A stretch of 64,000 nt of DNA, taken from NCBI RefSeq assembly GCF_000376225.1, contig NZ_AQXL01000130.1, forward strand, positions 46,234 to 110,233, read 5' to 3'. Both the position numbers and the translations under genes were made by a program. Shown piece by piece: positions 15,624 to 24,735 of this stretch. The first letter of the stretch is position 1; each line of letters begins with the position of its first letter. The notes below the pieces were generated by a model. It saw only the letters and a list, made by a program, of their open reading frames with translations. It did not search any database and was not told the origin of the DNA. This DNA is from Effusibacillus pohliae DSM 22757 (lineage in GTDB: Bacteria > Bacillota > Bacilli > Tumebacillales > Effusibacillaceae).

Positions 15624-17105
15624 GTGAAACAGTTTACAGACATTACATTAAGTTCTCCCGTATTGGCGGCGCTGGAGGAGATGGGATTTGAATCGGCCAC
15701 TCCGATTCAAGCGGAAGCCATACCTGTTGCGCTGGCTGGAAGGGATCTGATTGGCCAGGCACACACCGGCACCGGCAAGACGGTTGCTTTTTCGATCCCG
15801 ATGGTGGAGATGGTGGATCCGGACGATGAGACGGTGCAAGGGCTGATCCTGACGCCCACCCGGGAGCTTTGCATTCAGGTGGCGGAAGAGATTCGCAAAG
15901 TCGGATTCCGCAAACAGGTTCGCGTGCTGCCGGTCTATGGCGGACAAGACATCAACCGCCAAATCAAAGCGTTAAAAAATCGGCCGCATGTGATCATCGC
16001 CACGCCTGGCCGGCTGCTTGACCACATCAACCGGCGGACGATCCGGCTTTCCACGATCAGGATGGTCGTGCTGGATGAGGCGGACGAGATGCTGGATATG
16101 GGGTTTGTGGAGGACATTGAAGCGATTCTCAGTCGGTGTCCGGAAGCGAGACAGACGTTGCTGTTCTCCGCGACAATCAAACCGGAAGTCAAAAAACTGG
16201 CCGAAAAGTTTATGAAAGAGACTCAAATTGTGACCGTGAAAGCGCAAGAGGTAACCGTTCCGACGATTGAACAGGTATACTACGAAGTTCCTGAGCGGCA
16301 GAAATTGGATGTGCTGACCAGGCTGCTGGACATTCAGAACCCGGAATTGGCGATCGTATTCGGGCGGACCAAACGGCGCGTGGATGAACTGATGAATGCG
16401 CTGATTACACGGGGATACCAAGCGGACGGACTGCATGGAGATCTGAGCCAACGGCAGCGTGATCTCGTGATGCGCAAATTCCGCGAAGGACAAATCGAGA
16501 TTCTGGTCGCCACTGATGTAGCCGCCCGGGGCCTGGATGTCTCGGGTGTCACCCACGTCTACAATTTCGACATCCCGCAAGATATTGACAGTTATGTGCA
16601 CCGAATCGGCCGCACCGGACGGGCCGGAAAAAGCGGGGTGGCGGCTACGTTTGTCACTCCGCGTGAACTGGATCACCTGCGCCAAATTGAAAAGGCCACC
16701 AAGCGGAAAATCGATAAGCAACCGCTGCCTTCGCTTGCGGAAGCAAAACTTGGCAAGCAGCGGATCGCGATGGAACAGTTGCTGAACGCCATTGAAAAAG
16801 AGGAGTTGGGCGGCTACAAAGCGCTGGCGGAAGAGCTGCTTGACCAGCAGGACTCCTTGTTGCTGGTATCGGCTGCGCTCAAACTGTTGACGAAAAACAC
16901 CAATGAAGCACCGATTGAACTGACAGCCGAACAGCCGGTTCGCAGCAAGAAGCCGCAAAATCGGACGAAAGACCAACGGAGGTTGATGCAGGGAGGCAAG
17001 CAGGCGTATGCTCCGCACAAAGCGGGTTTCGGCCGAACCGCAGGCCGAAAAGGGAACAAAAAGGAAGCGCGTGGACGTAAACAAGAGCTGGTACTGTGGA
17101 GGTAA
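15624..17105 (+). CDS. DEAD-box RNA helicase (CshA/DeaD-like)
   Basis: A 493-residue ATP-dependent RNA helicase. It has the Q motif ([10 protein letters not shown]), motif I AHTGTGKT, motif [11 protein letters not shown], motif III FSAT, motif [12 protein letters not shown] and motif [13 protein letters not shown] basic C-terminal tail ([13 protein letters not shown] to KKEARGRKQ) probably binds RNA. It likely unwinds mRNA or rRNA duplexes in ribosome assembly and RNA decay, most needed at low temperature. The GTG start has GAGG seven bases upstream. A terminator follows directly. Confidence 0.96.
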   Translation: MKQFTDITLSSPVLAALEEMGFESATPIQAEAIPVALAGRDLIGQAHTGTGKTVAFSIPMVEMVDPDDETVQGLILTPTRELCIQVAEEIRKVGFRKQVRVLPVYGGQDINRQIKALKNRPHVIIATPGRLLDHINRRTIRLSTIRMVVLDEADEMLDMGFVEDIEAILSRCPEARQTLLFSATIKPEVKKLAEKFMKETQIVTVKAQEVTVPTIEQVYYEVPERQKLDVLTRLLDIQNPELAIVFGRTKRRVDELMNALITRGYQADGLHGDLSQRQRDLVMRKFREGQIEILVATDVAARGLDVSGVTHVYNFDIPQDIDSYVHRIGRTGRAGKSGVAATFVTPRELDHLRQIEKATKRKIDKQPLPSLAEAKLGKQRIAMEQLLNAIEKEELGGYKALAEELLDQQDSLLLVSAALKLLTKNTNEAPIELTAEQPVRSKKPQNRTKDQRRLMQGGKQAYAPHKAGFGRTAGRKGNKKEARGRKQELVLWR

Positions 17106-17128
17106 AGAGGCCGACCCGGCCTCTTTTC
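17104..17128 (+). terminator. Rho-independent terminator of the helicase gene
   Basis: AGAGGCCG-acc-CGGCCTCT followed by TTT. It starts right at the stop codon and may also serve the convergent gene. Confidence 0.85.
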
Positions 17129-17168
17129 TCGTTGCGCCTCACATTCACGGGAAGTCTGGAGCAGTAGG

Positions 17169-17969
17169 CTAGAGGCCGATCATCAAAGGGGTGGACAGAT
17201 TTTTCAACACCTTTACGATGCTCATCGCCACGATGTAACCGGTTTTTGGGTTGGCGGACGGCGTATTTCGAATTTGCAAGTGGATTTCGCCAAATTTGCC
17301 AGATGCGGAAATTTCATGCGTGTTCCTGGTGATCGTCGGGTCGACGAACACTTTGACGGTCGTCCGCTCAAATCCGATTCCGGCCAGGCTCAGAGCGGCG
17401 GACACGTTGACGCTTTCCGGGAACAGACGGGCTGATTCCTTTGCGGGCCCCTCGAATACACAGACCGGTTCGGTTACCTGCTCAAGATTGACCTGTTGTT
17501 CCACGATTGTGCCGTACCAGGCACGAGGCGGTTTTCGGCTGGTTAATGTAACCTGTTCGATCGGGCCGACCGCTCCCGCCGCGATGCGGTCCAATCCGCC
17601 GACTGCAGCTGACGGAACGATCAGCTGTCTGCCCGTTTCGGCTGCCGTTTGCATCACTCGTTCATACAGTTCCTGATCGGCGAAGGCGCCTACGCTCACC
17701 GTCAGAAAGTGGCTGCCGCTCCGCAGGGAACGTTCCGCATACAGTCGGACCGCTTCATGGCCTGCCGCTTCGATCACAATATCGGTACCCAAGTTGAAAA
17801 ACCGATCCGGGTCATCCTCAAACCAATCGGAGGGCAGATCCGATACGATGTTCCCCTTGTTTCTCACCAAAATCGCTTTTAACTCGACGTTCCCGGCCAG
17901 TCCGGATGCAATATAATCTGCCACATCCCGACCGATTGAACCATATCCGATCATGCCGACGGTCAGCAT
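17169..17969 (-). CDS. Aspartate dehydrogenase-like NAD(P)-dependent oxidoreductase (NadX family)
   Basis: A 266-residue protein. The Rossmann motif is GMIGYGSIGRDVADYI at the N-terminus, followed by the DUF108 catalytic domain (GLDRIAAGAVGPIEQVTLTSRKPPRAW, FPESVNVSAALSLAGIG, HEISASGKFGEI, NPKTGYIVAMSIVK). The family oxidatively deaminates aspartate for NAD synthesis or runs in reverse; in catabolic contexts related enzymes act on other amino acids. No nadA or nadC lies nearby. Instead its promoter carries the same GTATAC operator as the 4.6-15 kb island, so I infer a role in that pathway. Confidence 0.85.
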   Translation of the reverse strand: MLTVGMIGYGSIGRDVADYIASGLAGNVELKAILVRNKGNIVSDLPSDWFEDDPDRFFNLGTDIVIEAAGHEAVRLYAERSLRSGSHFLTVSVGAFADQELYERVMQTAAETGRQLIVPSAAVGGLDRIAAGAVGPIEQVTLTSRKPPRAWYGTIVEQQVNLEQVTEPVCVFEGPAKESARLFPESVNVSAALSLAGIGFERTTVKVFVDPTITRNTHEISASGKFGEIHLQIRNTPSANPKTGYIVAMSIVKVLKNLSTPLMIGL

Positions 17970-17989
17970 CAGGCTTCACCTCTGGAATA

Positions 17990-18040
17990 CTGTATACCAA
18001 ATCCAATTTCATTCTAGCAGAGGTGGAAAAAACGGGTCAA
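17990..18040 (-). promoter_or_regulatory. Promoter and GntR-type operator of the aspartate dehydrogenase-like gene
   Basis: On the minus strand TTGACC, 18 bp, TAGAAT (18040-18011) are followed by TTTGGTATACAG (18001-17990) at the expected start site. The geometry is the same as at 9431-9485. Confidence 0.65.
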
Positions 18041-18046
18041 TCATTT

Positions 18047-18114
18047 TCCGTCGAAACATTTCCCTATTCTATCGTCAAGTTGCGACAAAATTTGTAATAG
18101 ATATGTACTATACT
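18047..18114 (+). promoter_or_regulatory. spoIIG-type promoter with Spo0A boxes
   Basis: TCCGTCGAA (18047-18055) and TGCGACAAA (18081-18089) match the 0A-box consensus TTTGTCRAA in opposite orientations at seven and eight of nine positions. TATACT at 18109-18114 is the -10; the TTGCGAC hexamer region sits about 22 bp upstream, the unusual long spacing known for spoIIG of Bacillus. Confidence 0.65.
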
Positions 18115-18146
18115 AGGGGCATCGAAAAGTGCGGGAGTGATTCCGC

Positions 18147-19085
18147 ATGCCCGTTGTGTTTGTGGATGTGGTCTGGCTGGTCAATCTGGTGATGGATGCG
18201 GTGATTCTCGCGCTGGCTGCCTGGATGGCCCGGAAGCGAGTCGGCTGGCGGCGCATTGCGCTCGGTTCCGTTCTGGGCGCCAGTTATGCCTTGCTGTTGT
18301 TTGTGCCGGCTGCTCTCACATCAACGATGAATGTTTTGACGAAACTGCTGTTTTCCTGCCTGATGGTGTGGATCACGTTCCGTCCGAAAACGGCGATCGA
18401 ATTCTTGCGGCTGTTCGGTTTGTTTTACCTGGCGTCATTTGTTGTTGGAGGAGCGGCGTACGGGCTGAACGCTTTGTTTGCAAAACCGGTCGCCTTTGGC
18501 GGAATGGTGTTTGTCGCTCATCAAAGCTGGTGGCAGCCGAACATCGTCTTGTATCTGGTACTATCGGCGATACCGGTCGTATATGGTATGGGGAAGGCCG
18601 CCTGGAACCGTGTCCAGCGGCAAAAAAACAGGGAATCGAATCTGTGGCAGGTTCGCATCACGCTTGATGGCAAGCAAGCGGAGTTCACAGGCCTGCTGGA
18701 TACGGGAAACGCACTGGTCGATCCATTATCCGGTTTACCGGTCGCCGTTGTCGAATGGCAAGCGCTGGAACCGCTGTTGCCGCAACCGATTGTTGAGGCG
18801 TTCCTGGCGAAGCGGGATGTGACGCTCGACCTCGGCACTCTTGGGCTGGAGGGGGCCTGGCAATCCCGCTTGCGAATCGTCCCCTACCGCGGGGTAGGCG
18901 GGACGGTCGGCATGCTGCTGGCGTTCCGGCCGGCCGAATTTGTCATCCACCAGGGAGAAGCGGTAACGGCCGTCCCGAACATATTGGTAGCGATCAATCC
19001 GAAGCCGCTGGCGGGCGACCGGGGGTACCGGGCGATTTTGCCGCCGGCCTGCCTCACCGATTCAGATGTTTCGATCTCAGCATGA
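18147..19085 (+). CDS. spoIIGA: Sporulation sigma-E factor processing peptidase SpoIIGA
   Basis: A 312-residue membrane-bound aspartic protease. Five hydrophobic segments form the N-terminal half (for example [19 protein letters not shown]), and the soluble C-terminal half carries the catalytic [14 protein letters not shown] motif near residue 190. It cleaves the pro-sequence of sigma-E in the mother cell after a signal from the forespore. GGGAG nine bases before ATG fixes the start. It overlaps the region upstream of sigE, its substrate, with 29 bp between them, and is preceded by a Spo0A-type promoter. Confidence 0.97.
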   Translation: MPVVFVDVVWLVNLVMDAVILALAAWMARKRVGWRRIALGSVLGASYALLLFVPAALTSTMNVLTKLLFSCLMVWITFRPKTAIEFLRLFGLFYLASFVVGGAAYGLNALFAKPVAFGGMVFVAHQSWWQPNIVLYLVLSAIPVVYGMGKAAWNRVQRQKNRESNLWQVRITLDGKQAEFTGLLDTGNALVDPLSGLPVAVVEWQALEPLLPQPIVEAFLAKRDVTLDLGTLGLEGAWQSRLRIVPYRGVGGTVGMLLAFRPAEFVIHQGEAVTAVPNILVAINPKPLAGDRGYRAILPPACLTDSDVSISA

Positions 19086-19114
19086 GCTATAAAGAGGAAG
19101 GAGAGTACCACTTC

Positions 19115-19843
19115 ATGATCACGCCGTACAAAATCCGGCTGCAGCTTCGCTTGTTGTACCTGCGGCTCCTGTTCAGACTGGGCGCTCAACCTGAGGAAAT
19201 TTACTACGTGGGTGGCAGTGAAGCCCTGCCGCCGCCCTTGAGCCGGGAAGAGGAAGAATTTTTGCTGGAAAAATTGCCGTCCGGCGACGAAGCGGTACGG
19301 GCCGTTCTGATCGAACGGAATCTGCGGCTGGTGGTCTATATCGCCCGCAAATTTGAAAATACGGGCATCAACATCGAGGATCTGGTATCGATCGGCACGA
19401 TCGGGCTGATCAAAGCGGTCAATACGTTCGACCCTGAGAAAAAAATCAAGCTGGCGACCTACGCCTCCCGCTGCATCGAAAACGAGATTCTGATGTTCCT
19501 GCGGCGAAACAACAAAATCCGCTCGGAAGTCTCCTTCGACGAACCGCTGAACGTGGACTGGGACGGCAATGAGCTGCTGTTGTCGGACGTGCTGGGAACC
19601 GAGAATGATACCATTTACAAAAACATCGAAGAGCAGGTCGATCGAAAATTGCTGTACAAGGCGCTCGATAAGCTGTCCGAACGCGAGCGGCGAATCATGG
19701 AACTGCGCTTCGGACTGGCAGACGGAAAAGAGATGACGCAAAAGGATGTCGCCGACCTGCTTGGCATCTCGCAATCCTACATCTCACGGCTGGAGAAGCG
19801 GATTATTAAGCGGCTGCGTAAAGAGTTTAACAAAATGCTCTGA
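19115..19843 (+). CDS. sigE: RNA polymerase sporulation sigma factor SigE (pro-form)
   Basis: A 242-residue sigma-70 family protein made as an inactive precursor. The hydrophobic amphipathic pro-region ([17 protein letters not shown]) precedes the processing region [15 protein letters not shown]. Region 2 shows [18 protein letters not shown] and [18 protein letters not shown]; region 4 ends [20 protein letters not shown]. It directs mother-cell transcription after septation. ATG 19115 is preceded by AAGGAGAG; an earlier ATG at 19082 has no ribosome binding site and would add 11 residues not found in the family. Confidence 0.98.
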   Translation: MITPYKIRLQLRLLYLRLLFRLGAQPEEIYYVGGSEALPPPLSREEEEFLLEKLPSGDEAVRAVLIERNLRLVVYIARKFENTGINIEDLVSIGTIGLIKAVNTFDPEKKIKLATYASRCIENEILMFLRRNNKIRSEVSFDEPLNVDWDGNELLLSDVLGTENDTIYKNIEEQVDRKLLYKALDKLSERERRIMELRFGLADGKEMTQKDVADLLGISQSYISRLEKRIIKRLRKEFNKML

Positions 19844-19854
19844 CTTCCATCGGT

Positions 19855-19882
19855 GCATAATTCTTCCCTCCAAGGAAATACT
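19855..19882 (+). promoter_or_regulatory. Candidate sigma-F/sigma-G promoter of sigG
   Basis: GCATA (19855-19859), a 14-bp spacer and GGAAATACT (19874-19882) resemble the forespore consensus GYATA-N14/16-GGnnAnnnT. It lies 47 bp before the sigG start. Confidence 0.5.
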
Positions 19883-19928
19883 GTTGACGAATCCCACGGC
19901 GGATTTTCAACATGGAGGGAATGACGAC

Positions 19929-20708
19929 ATGAAGCGTAACAAAGTGGAGATCTGTGGCGTCAACACCGCCGAACTTCCCGTTCTCAGCAATACCGAAATG
20001 CGCAAGCTGTTTGTCGAATTGCAGCAAGGTGATGTATCCGCCCGTGAGAAACTTGTCAACGGCAACCTGCGATTGGTGCTGTCGGTGATTCAGCGGTTTA
20101 ACAACCGCGGCGAGTATGTGGATGATCTGTTTCAGGTCGGCTGTATCGGACTGATGAAGGCGATCGATAATTTTGACCTGGGGCAGAACGTCAAATTCTC
20201 GACCTATGCGGTGCCGATGATCATTGGCGAAATCCGGCGGTATTTGCGGGACAACAACCCGATCCGCGTCAGCCGCAGTCTCCGCGACATCGCGTACAAG
20301 GCATTGCAGGTGCGCGATCAACTGACGAATAAAAATTTGCGGGAGCCGTCGATCAACGAAATTTCGGAAGCGATGGAGGTTCCGAAAGAGGATGTGGTGT
20401 TTGCCCTGGATGCGATCCAGGACCCCGTCTCGTTGTTTGAGCCGATTTACCATGATGGCGGCGACCCGATCTATGTGATGGACCAGATCAGCGACGAGAA
20501 AAATCAGGACTCGCAATGGGTGGAAGAGATCGCCATTCTGGAAGCGATGCAGAAGTTGAACGAACGCGAGAAACGGATTTTATCGATGCGATTTTTTGAA
20601 GGCAAGACCCAGATGGAGGTGGCCGAGGAAATCGGCATCTCGCAGGCGCAGGTCTCGCGCCTGGAAAAAGCGGCCATCAGCCACATGCAAAAATACATAC
20701 GTCCTTGA
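19929..20708 (+). CDS. sigG: RNA polymerase sporulation sigma factor SigG
   Basis: A 259-residue late forespore sigma factor. It begins MKRNKVEICGVNTAELPVL, as in Bacillus SigG, and has the conserved GEYVDDLFQVGCIGLMKAID and STYAVPMIIGEIRRYLRDN region 2 core, and region 4 TQMEVAEEIGISQAQVSRLE. It drives forespore genes for DNA protection and germination. GGAGGG lies ten bases before the ATG. It follows sigE, as in the spoIIG region of Bacillus, with a probable forespore promoter in the gap. Confidence 0.98.
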   Translation: MKRNKVEICGVNTAELPVLSNTEMRKLFVELQQGDVSAREKLVNGNLRLVLSVIQRFNNRGEYVDDLFQVGCIGLMKAIDNFDLGQNVKFSTYAVPMIIGEIRRYLRDNNPIRVSRSLRDIAYKALQVRDQLTNKNLREPSINEISEAMEVPKEDVVFALDAIQDPVSLFEPIYHDGGDPIYVMDQISDEKNQDSQWVEEIAILEAMQKLNEREKRILSMRFFEGKTQMEVAEEIGISQAQVSRLEKAAISHMQKYIRP

Positions 20709-20726
20709 TTCGAATTGTCTCGTCCG

Positions 20727-20749
20727 GTCGCATCGGGCGACTTTTTTTT
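20727..20749 (+). terminator. Rho-independent terminator of sigG
   Basis: GTCGC-atcgg-GCGAC followed by eight T residues. Confidence 0.85.
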
Positions 20750-20802
20750 GTGTCCGTGCATACAGTTGTAGTGAGGGCAAAATTTCACAACGAGGGGTTG
20801 TC

Positions 20803-21123
20803 ATGGTTAAAGTATCGGAACTCCAATCGAAAGATGTGGTGAACATCGGTGACGGCAAGCGCCTGGGAATGATCGGCGACCTGGATATCGATGTGGAAAA
20901 CGGGATGGTGCGGGCGATTGTGGTTCCGGGCTCGGGGCGTTTTTTTGGCATCTTCGGTTCGTCCCAGGATTATGTGATCCCCTGGAGTCAGATTGTCAAG
21001 ATCGGGGCGGATGTCGTGCTGGTGGAGCTGAATTCTTTCGCCGGACCGTACGCATCCCCTTCACAAGGCGGCAGGCGGCCCGGCAATCCCAACGACTATG
21101 ACGAGCAGTCGGGCGGGTATTGA
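20803..21123 (+). CDS. ylmC: YlmC/YmxH family sporulation protein (PRC-barrel)
   Basis: A 106-residue PRC-barrel-type protein. The pattern MVKVSELQSKDVVNI, GKRLGMIGDLDIDVENGMV, and DYVIPWSQIVKIGADVVLVEL is that of YlmC/YmxH. The last 20 residues are Gly/Pro-rich and variable. Its role is unknown; the gene is conserved after sigG in spore formers. GAGGGG seven bases before ATG 20803 fixes the start. A terminator lies about 85 bp downstream, separating it from pgeF. Confidence 0.9.
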   Translation: MVKVSELQSKDVVNIGDGKRLGMIGDLDIDVENGMVRAIVVPGSGRFFGIFGSSQDYVIPWSQIVKIGADVVLVELNSFAGPYASPSQGGRRPGNPNDYDEQSGGY

Positions 21124-21544
21124 GACTGGCGGGAAGCGGGCCACTTGCCCGGGCGGGGTGGAACTGACCGGCTGCGATTGGCGGGGGGAACGGAAGAGGC
21201 GATCCCAATGCGCTGGATGAAGCGCATTTTTTTGTTGGGGGTTGGGACAAGACGCCACATTACGGATTTGCATCTTTTGCGGATACAGAAACCGGGCTGC
21301 CGGTGATATTTTTGATTCATCGTCAGCCCCTAGTATGGCTGGCAAACGGCAGGCTTATTCAGAGAGTGGTGCTGTTGTATCTTCGGTACTGAAGGCGATC
21401 GAATTGGATAAGGACAAGATTTTCGCGGAAGATTTCCAGGCATAATCGTGAGCTGGGGAGTCATGGCGGGCCAAAATCTTTGTCAACGGCACCCGGTTTA
21501 TGATACGATGCCAAGAGAAGAACTGGGAAAAGAGGAGAAGGCGG
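21124..21544 (+). other. Intergenic region between ylmC and pgeF with terminator and promoter
   Basis: About 420 bp. AATGCGCT-ggatga-AGCGCATT plus seven T residues (21207-21233) is a clear terminator. TTGTCA (21480) and TACGAT (21504-21509), 18 bp apart, are a probable promoter for pgeF and the division genes. A 67-codon TTG frame at 21242-21445 lies between them but has no ribosome binding site or recognisable domain, so I do not call it as a gene. Confidence 0.6.
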
Positions 21545-22339
21545 ATGGCGGCGACGCGTTTTTTGCATGCCGAGAACATCAACCGGACAGGCTTGGCCAA
21601 GGCGCTGTTCACCACCCGGCTGGGGGGTGGGTCGACCGGTCCATGGCACGGTTTAAACGTGGGGCTGCATGTCGGGGACCAGGCCGAGCACGTGATTGCA
21701 AACCGGCAGCTTGTTTGCGAGGAATTAAACGTAAACCTGAACCAGTGGGTGTGCGGCGAGCAGGTGCACGGAAACCGGGTGGCGGTCGTTCAGGAAGGCG
21801 ACATAGGGCGAGGGTCTGTATCCTATGAAGACGCACTGCCGGGTGTGGACGCGCTGGTTACCAACCGGCCAGGCATCGTCCTTTCCACGTTTGCAGCCGA
21901 CTGCGTGCCGATTTTGCTGCTCGATCCGGTCAACAAGGCAATCGGGGCGGTGCACGCCGGTTGGAAAGGCACGATGAGCCAGGTTGCAAAAGAGGCCGTG
22001 CACGCAATGCAGGAGCGGTTCGGAAGCGACCCCGCGCAACTGCTGGCAGCGATCGGTCCGGCGATTGACGCGTGCTGTTATGAGGTGGACGAGAGGGTAT
22101 TCGTCCCGTTTGTCGAAGAATATCCGCAGGCGGAGCAGTTCTTTCAAGCGAACGACAATCAGCGGTGGCAACTGCCGCTGCCTGCCGTCAATCGGCACAT
22201 TCTGCTGGAAGCGGGCCTGCTGCCGGAGCACGTGGCGCGCGTCGGCGGCTGCACTGCTTGCGACACGGAGACCTATTTTTCGCATCGGGCGGAACGGGGG
22301 AAAACAGGCAGGCTCGCGGGGTTGATCGTCCTTGTTTAA
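21545..22339 (+). CDS. pgeF: Peptidoglycan editing factor PgeF / purine nucleoside phosphorylase YlmD (LACC1 family)
   Basis: A 264-residue YfiH/LACC1-family enzyme. The zinc/copper site is in CGEQVHGNRVAVV, TFAADCVPILLLDP and GAVHAGWKGTM (His-Cys-His). The family has purine nucleoside phosphorylase/adenosine deaminase activity, and the E. coli member prevents wrong amino-acid incorporation into peptidoglycan. ATG 21545 has AGGAG seven bases upstream; an in-frame upstream ATG lacks this. It opens the ylmD-ylmE-sepF-ylmG-ylmH-divIVA division cluster. Confidence 0.95.
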   Translation: MAATRFLHAENINRTGLAKALFTTRLGGGSTGPWHGLNVGLHVGDQAEHVIANRQLVCEELNVNLNQWVCGEQVHGNRVAVVQEGDIGRGSVSYEDALPGVDALVTNRPGIVLSTFAADCVPILLLDPVNKAIGAVHAGWKGTMSQVAKEAVHAMQERFGSDPAQLLAAIGPAIDACCYEVDERVFVPFVEEYPQAEQFFQANDNQRWQLPLPAVNRHILLEAGLLPEHVARVGGCTACDTETYFSHRAERGKTGRLAGLIVLV

Positions 22340-22452
22340 AATGGCAGGGTGCTTCGGATGAAGGTTTGCACGCTTTTCCGTACCTGTTTGCAGCAGGAAA
22401 TTTTGCCATCGAGGAAGAATAGTACTAATCAGGGACAAACTGTGGTGATCGT

Positions 22453-23124
22453 ATGGACTATCGGGAAAAAATCGCAGCCGTCCGGGAACGGATCGAGCGC
22501 GCCTGCGAGCGGACCGGCCGCCGGCCGGAGGAAGTGACTGTCATCGCCGTCACGAAATATGTCGGCGTCGAAGAAACGCGGGCGATCCTTGCCGCAGGCA
22601 TTCGCGATCTCGGCGAGAATCGGGTGCAGCAGGCCTTGCCCAAACTGGACGCCATCAGGCAGCCGGCTACATGGCATTTTATTGGCTATTTGCAAACCAA
22701 CAAGGTGAAGGATGTACTGCCCCATTTTGCATGGATTCATTCGCTCGACCGGCTGTCATTGGCGAAGGAATTGCAAAAACAGGCCGAAAAAAGGGATCTC
22801 CACGTGACCTGCCTGGTTCAGGTGAACATTTCCGGCGAACCGACGAAAAGCGGGTTGCCGCCGTTGGAATTGGCCGCTTTTCTGGATGAGATCAAGCTGC
22901 TAAACCGCATCCGGGTACGCGGGCTGATGACGATGGCGCCGATTGCGGACGATCCGGAACAGGTGCGGCCGGTGTTTCGCGGATTGCGTGAGCTACGCGA
23001 CCGTCTGTTGCCCGCTTATCCGGAGCTGCAGCATTTGTCGATGGGCATGTCAGGCGACTTTGAAGTTGCGGTCGAGGAAGGAGCCACGATGGTCCGCCTG
23101 GGGAGTATTCTGGTGAAACCATGA
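22453..23124 (+). CDS. ylmE: YggS/YlmE family PLP homeostasis protein
   Basis: A 223-residue single-domain PLP-binding protein. The cofactor lysine is in VIAVTKYVGVEETRAIL near residue 36; GENRVQQALPKLDAI, WHFIGYLQTNKVKDVLP and HLSMGMSGDFEVAVEEGATMVRLGS are the conserved blocks (the phosphate-binding MSGDF replaces MSxDxxxAI). It buffers pyridoxal phosphate and influences amino-acid pools. It follows pgeF after 113 bp of unremarkable sequence and precedes sepF by 15 bp. Confidence 0.95.
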   Translation: MDYREKIAAVRERIERACERTGRRPEEVTVIAVTKYVGVEETRAILAAGIRDLGENRVQQALPKLDAIRQPATWHFIGYLQTNKVKDVLPHFAWIHSLDRLSLAKELQKQAEKRDLHVTCLVQVNISGEPTKSGLPPLELAAFLDEIKLLNRIRVRGLMTMAPIADDPEQVRPVFRGLRELRDRLLPAYPELQHLSMGMSGDFEVAVEEGATMVRLGSILVKP

Positions 23125-23139
23125 GCATGGAGGAACATC

Positions 23140-23580
23140 ATGTGGAATAAAATGATGCAGATTCTCGGTCTGTCCGACGAAGAGCCGCGCACGGAAAAAA
23201 TGCGGGAGCTGGCACGCGAGGATCACTCGTCCGATGTGGTGCAGATGCAGCGGAAGGCGGCTGTCGTCAGTTTACACACGCAAAAACAACTGAAAATGAT
23301 CCTGTGCGAACCGAAGTCGTTTGAGGAAGCGCAAACGATCGCCGATCATCTGCGGACGCATCGGCCGGTCGTGTTGAATTTGCACAAAGCGCAGTTTGAC
23401 CATGCGATCCGCATCATGGATTTTATCTCGGGCACGATTTACGCGCTCGGCGGACGAATGGAAAAGATCGGCCACCAGATTTTCCTGTGCGCGCCTGACA
23501 ACGTGGAAATCCAAGGGGCGATCAGCGATTTGCTGAAACAGCAGACGGAGTATAATCAAGCAGCTTCGAAAAGCAAATGA
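23140..23580 (+). CDS. sepF: Cell division protein SepF
   Basis: A 146-residue FtsZ-ring partner. The N-terminus MWNKMMQILGLSDEE is the amphipathic membrane anchor; the globular domain starts at KMILCEPKSFEEAQTIADH and includes RPVVLNLHKAQFDHAIRIMDF and GTIYALGGRMEKIGHQIFLCAP. It tethers FtsZ to the membrane and forms arcs at the septum. It sits in its usual position between ylmE and ylmG. Confidence 0.97.
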   Translation: MWNKMMQILGLSDEEPRTEKMRELAREDHSSDVVQMQRKAAVVSLHTQKQLKMILCEPKSFEEAQTIADHLRTHRPVVLNLHKAQFDHAIRIMDFISGTIYALGGRMEKIGHQIFLCAPDNVEIQGAISDLLKQQTEYNQAASKSK

Positions 23581-23589
23581 GGTGACGGA

Positions 23590-23856
23590 ATGCAGTATAA
23601 CCTTTGGCACATGATCAATCTCGCGTTTCGCGTCTATGAATACATACTGATCGCCAGGGTGCTGATGTCCTGGGTGCCCGATATGGAACGCACCAGTTTG
23701 GGGCAGTTCCTGGTGAAAATCACAGAGCCGTATCTGGGCATGTTCAGACGCTTCATCCCGCCGCTTGGGCCGATCGATATCTCGCCGATCGCCGCCCTGT
23801 TCGCGTTATACTTGATCCAGCAAGGGTTGATGACCGTGCTGAGAACGATTTTGTAG
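23590..23856 (+). CDS. ylmG: YggT/YlmG family membrane protein
   Basis: An 88-residue protein with two membrane spans. ARVLMSWVPDMERTSLGQFL and ITEPYLGMFRRFIPPLGPID between the spans are diagnostic of the YGGT family, which is tied to division-site or osmotic functions and, in plastids, to nucleoid distribution. GAGGTGA eight bases before the ATG fixes the start, 9 bp after sepF. Confidence 0.95.
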   Translation: MQYNLWHMINLAFRVYEYILIARVLMSWVPDMERTSLGQFLVKITEPYLGMFRRFIPPLGPIDISPIAALFALYLIQQGLMTVLRTIL

Positions 23857-23872
23857 GCGAGCCGCAGGCACG

Positions 23873-24652
23873 ATGGACGATCATCTCTTGATGCACTACC
23901 GGCCGGAGGAAAAGACGTTCGTTCGGCGCATGCTGGAACTGGCCGACCGGGCTGCGTCCCGCCACGCTCCGTGTCTGACCGGTTTCTTGGATCCGCGCCA
24001 GGTGCGGATCGCCACGAACATCGCTCGGACAGTGGGCGATGTTGCCGTTTTTGCGGATGGCGGCTGGGACGGGGCGGAACGCAAGCGGGTACTGCTGGCG
24101 CCCGATCACTGGATGCCGGAACCGGACGAGCTCGCACTGTGCTGGCTGCGGATTGAGGTTCCGGGCGAATCTGTGACACTCAAGCATGGGGATTATCTTG
24201 GGGCACTGCTCGGACTCGGCCTGAAACGGGAAAAAATCGGAGATCTGTCGGTGCAACCCGCAGGCTGCGATTTGGTGGCGGCGCGGGATGTGGAAGAATT
24301 TTTGCGTTTGCATTTGCATCAGGTGGGGCGGGCGTCGGTGCGGGTGCTGCCGATTGAAAAAGCGGAATTTCGCCCGCCGCAGATCGAATTGGCGGAACGG
24401 GAATTCACCGTCATGTCGCTGCGGATCGACGCGGTGGCGGCGGAATCGTTTCAATTGGCCCGCAGCAAAATCGTCGACCCGATCAAAGCGGGCAAGCTGC
24501 AGTTGAACTGGCAAACGGTGACAGATCCTTCCATGCCGGTGGAAGCAGGCGATGTGATCTCGCTGCGCGGGATGGGGCGCATCCGCGTGCTGGAAATCGG
24601 CGGCCAAACGAAAAAGGGCCGGACCGTCATCCGAATCGGCAAATATCTGTGA
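23873..24652 (+). CDS. ylmH: RNA-binding S4 domain protein YlmH
   Basis: A 259-residue protein. The C-terminal S4 domain (LRIDAVAAESFQLARSKIVDPI through VSLRGMGRIRVLEIGG) binds RNA; the central part includes DYLGALLGLGLKREKIGDL. In Bacillus YlmH works in ribosome-associated quality control, adding to the Rqc pathway. The ribosome binding site is weak (GCCGCAGG). It is placed between ylmG and divIVA as in other Bacilli. Confidence 0.95.
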   Translation: MDDHLLMHYRPEEKTFVRRMLELADRAASRHAPCLTGFLDPRQVRIATNIARTVGDVAVFADGGWDGAERKRVLLAPDHWMPEPDELALCWLRIEVPGESVTLKHGDYLGALLGLGLKREKIGDLSVQPAGCDLVAARDVEEFLRLHLHQVGRASVRVLPIEKAEFRPPQIELAEREFTVMSLRIDAVAAESFQLARSKIVDPIKAGKLQLNWQTVTDPSMPVEAGDVISLRGMGRIRVLEIGGQTKKGRTVIRIGKYL

Positions 24653-24735
24653 GGAAGCGGCAGGAATCGGCGGCATCTTGTCGAAATAAAGGGGCAGAAT
24701 GTTTTCGCTTTTATTCTGTCTGGAGGTGCCGGTCG

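Noticed and set aside
21242..21445. A 67-codon TTG frame between ylmC and pgeF (RICIFCGYRNRAAG at the start)
   Set aside because: The CxxC looks NrdR-like at first but the rest does not match, and there is no ribosome binding site.
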